A DNA stretch of 64,000 bases from Stichopus chloronotus (taxonomy: Eukaryota > Echinodermata > Holothuroidea > Aspidochirotida > Stichopodidae): assembly GCA_021234535.1 (NCBI GenBank), contig CM037837.1, positions 8,613,218 through 8,677,217 of the forward strand, given 5' to 3'. The notes beneath the pieces are model-generated. The model was given only the letters and a program-made list of their open reading frames with translations, ran no database searches and had not been told where the DNA came from. The translations under genes and the position numbers were made by a program. Every line of letters begins with the position of its first letter. Within the stretch, counting starts at the first letter, position 1. This document shows, in pieces, positions 61,801 through 64,000 of this stretch.

Positions 61801-62930
61801 ATCACTGTATGAGCTCACATGGATTATATTTTAAGGTATACGTCTTGCCCAAAATCATCTCCTCATTCCTGAGTGTGACTTGCACGTAGAGAGCGACACT
61901 GGACGAAAGAAGTATGGAGTAACCTACCTTGTAAGCATTTTTTTTTTGCGATACTGTGCGAAAATCAGTGTCAGGTGACAACATAATTTGTAATTCTACA
62001 TACTACTGGGCTCATTTTAGGGTTCTGAAGTTTCTCTGAATGGCAAAACCTTCATGCTTAACCAGTCCCCTGAAGGAACCTGTCAAAAGTAACAAGAGAC
62101 CATAGGAGCAAGAGATGTAAACGTCTATTGTGTACTGTTTTAATAACTTTGCCACCTCTCAAAGATCAGATTAAGTTAAATACTCTGAACTAATGTAACC
62201 CATTGACTTCTATTTTGCAGCCACTACGCTTGAAAGTTATCTTTCATCATCACGCCCAAGCGAATACCTTTGACTTATACGGATATCTTGAACCGTCACT
62301 GTGCAAATTTGATAAGAGGGTTTTTTCGTGGTTGACAGTAGCAAATCTTTCTCAATAGCAACTCTAGATGGACTTACGCACAAATATTGTATCAGTTATA
62401 TGGTCAATGGCGTCTTGAAGAACTTCCAACTACAAATTAAGCTACCACTCGTTGCAAAGTTAACACTGTGACCATCCATGGCACTTGCATTTTTCTTTCC
62501 TTCGTTAGGAAGACTTTTGGCTAACGGTCATTGCAGGTTTATGAGACAGTTAAGTCACTTACGGTTTTCCTTACCTTAAATAGGGTTTTCTAGTTAACGG
62601 TCATCAATGTTTAGGTTTTTCCAAAGAGATCGCAATGGCTAAAAAAATACTCCACCAGCTCAGAAAGGTCATAACATCCTCAGAATCACATTGATAGCCT
62701 TTGATTGTGCTCACAATATACAAGGCTTCAACTTGATTTCATTTACATTCCATAAGAGCAATCCAAATGAATTTGGTAAAACGTGCAATGCAACACTTGC
62801 CAACCTAGAAAATCACCAGGTAAGGACTCCTGACACATATCAGCGCCATCTGGTGTATTATTCATCTATTTAATTAGTTTAAACACTGCACTAATCAGTC
62901 ATTCTGGAGGGTCACTCATGAATTCAGTTA
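61796..62930 (+). repeat. Array module D, copy 3
   Basis: Begins TATGACATCACTGTATGAGCTCACATGGA, as in copy 2 (52,530-52,560). It follows the same order of blocks to the GACTCCTGACACATAT...AGCGCCATCTGGTGTATTATTCATC end. It has the 236-bp block only once. Confidence 0.85.
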
Positions 62931-64000
62931 TTATATTTACATCATTCTTGATGACTACAGTAACGGTCAGGCCTATTTATGACTTTCACGTTTGCACATG
63001 TCAACCACAGAAATGATGGACAACGATGGTTGAAAGGTAGTCCCACCTCTCAAGGAGGCACTTGCAGTGAAATCGCAATACTCAGAAGGCTCTACTTTTC
63101 TCAATTTTCTCATTTATCTCTTTCATGGCTAAATTTCCTTCCACCATCCTAAATTCCACACCATCTTTACTTTGATATTGAGGTATCTCTTTTCTGTAAC
63201 ATTGAGGAAGGGAGGAAGAACAACTGGGCCAGGCCATGGCCCCATTTAATGATTGAAATAATAAAGGAAAACGATGGTTTTACAAGAAACTAAACTTCAA
63301 AATTTTAGACTTTCGTTGGATTAAATGACATCTGACGGTCCAATTCCACGAGCGACTCTTTTCCAGGGGGACACCCCTCCCCATAGATCGTTTCCCGTGT
63401 CACTGTTTCATCCGTTTTCGCCCCTAACAAACAAAGGACTTGAATCCAGCAGTGGTCTTCCACTGTTGGAAAGCCTTTTTTAACGTCAAATGAGATCATA
63501 AAGAAATATAAAATAAATTCAATAATAGCTGATCTGATACAGCATTGATGTAACACTGGAAACAATGTTGACAAGGTATCTTGAAGTAGAAAGTCTGGTT
63601 TGATTTTATACTTGGTAAAATGGTACGCTATGAACTTTACTAAAATTAATATACGTAAGTATAATTGTGGTTAGGAAATTACAATCAGCTGGAGTAAAAT
63701 GTGGTGTTCATGGTACAATTTTGAGCGTACTAAACCAATCTTGTTTTACTAAAGTCAGTTCTGTGTTAAAAAGGTTTCGGGGTTATTTGTTGTAATGTTA
63801 CAAGGCGTTTGGCTTTATTGTTGACTTTTAAAGTTACTTCCACACTCAGGCTCTACAGTATTATTGACTTGCTTATACCGACAACGAGACGTGGGAGCAA
63901 AATTTAATGAATATCTGGCCTGGTTAGAGTAAACCACATCATTTACTTTGCCACCCTTTTAAAGATCAGATAAGTTAAAAACTACCCTGAAATAAAGCAG
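62931..64000 (+). repeat. Array continuation: TCGAGAAGG/CTCTTTTCCAGGGGG block and module B, copy 4
   Basis: About 63,030-63,400 matches 53,860-54,240, and 63,660-64,000 matches 48,020-48,340 (GGTTATTTGTTGTAATGTTA, TACCGACAACGAGACG, TGGTTAGAGTAAACCA). The array runs off the end of the window. Confidence 0.8.

Noticed and set aside
61463..61834. 123-codon frame with His-Thr repeats (and overlapping frames)
   Set aside because: Translation of a (CA)n tract inside the inverted composite repeat.
41440..64000. Array modules as a family of decayed protein genes
   Set aside because: No frame is kept between copies, no splice-site or codon-position pattern of conservation was seen, and no domain was recognised.

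Overview
The window looks like animal (metazoan) genomic DNA. It is AT-rich and intron-dominated, full of microsatellites, poly-C/poly-G runs, tandem repeats and fold-back elements. I can support one protein-coding gene in it. That gene is a proteinase K/aqualysin-type serine protease ending in a CUB domain, and CUB domains are an animal hallmark. Together with GIY-YIG (Penelope-type) retroelement debris and the repeat style, this suggests a marine invertebrate, possibly an echinoderm such as a sea cucumber. The species assignment is inference; the eukaryotic and animal nature is well supported.

The gene runs on the + strand from about 6.97 kb (possible promoter and untranslated first exon) to a stop codon at 34,729. 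Ten coding exons splice with consensus GT/AG borders and consistent phases into a 505-residue open frame: signal peptide, I9 propeptide, S8 protease domain (Asp136, His169, Asn256, Ser321) and a four-cysteine calcium-type CUB domain. The two cysteine pairs expected for aqualysin-type proteases are present. The product should be a secreted zymogen that matures by autocleavage.

Layout. 1-6,900: intergenic, with a 158-bp tandem repeat, a 306-bp tandem repeat, two 0.82-kb copies of an element rich in AAACTTCGCG/CGCGAAGTTT, and an isolated relative of the right-hand repeat array. 6,970-34,730: the protease gene. Its introns hold satellites (13.4-14.7 kb), a fold-back element with an internal minisatellite (15.66-16.4 kb), a Penelope-like GIY-YIG remnant between two (TA)n tracts (19.1-20.2 kb), an inverted minisatellite pair (21.4-22.0 kb), a near-perfect 170-bp palindrome (23.06-23.23 kb), a decayed tRNA-Thr(UGU) (26.42 kb) and a composite repeat with an alternating two-type tandem array (29.1-31.4 kb). 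34.8-41.4 kb: no gene seen. 41.4-64.0 kb: a mosaic of large, diverged direct duplications with no recognisable coding capacity. It is interrupted by a 1.5-kb insertion (43.8-45.3 kb) and by an inverted copy of the 29-31 kb element (60.8-61.8 kb).

Most short open frames elsewhere are chance readings or translations of simple repeats, and I do not call them as genes. Repeat boundaries were found by eye and are approximate.
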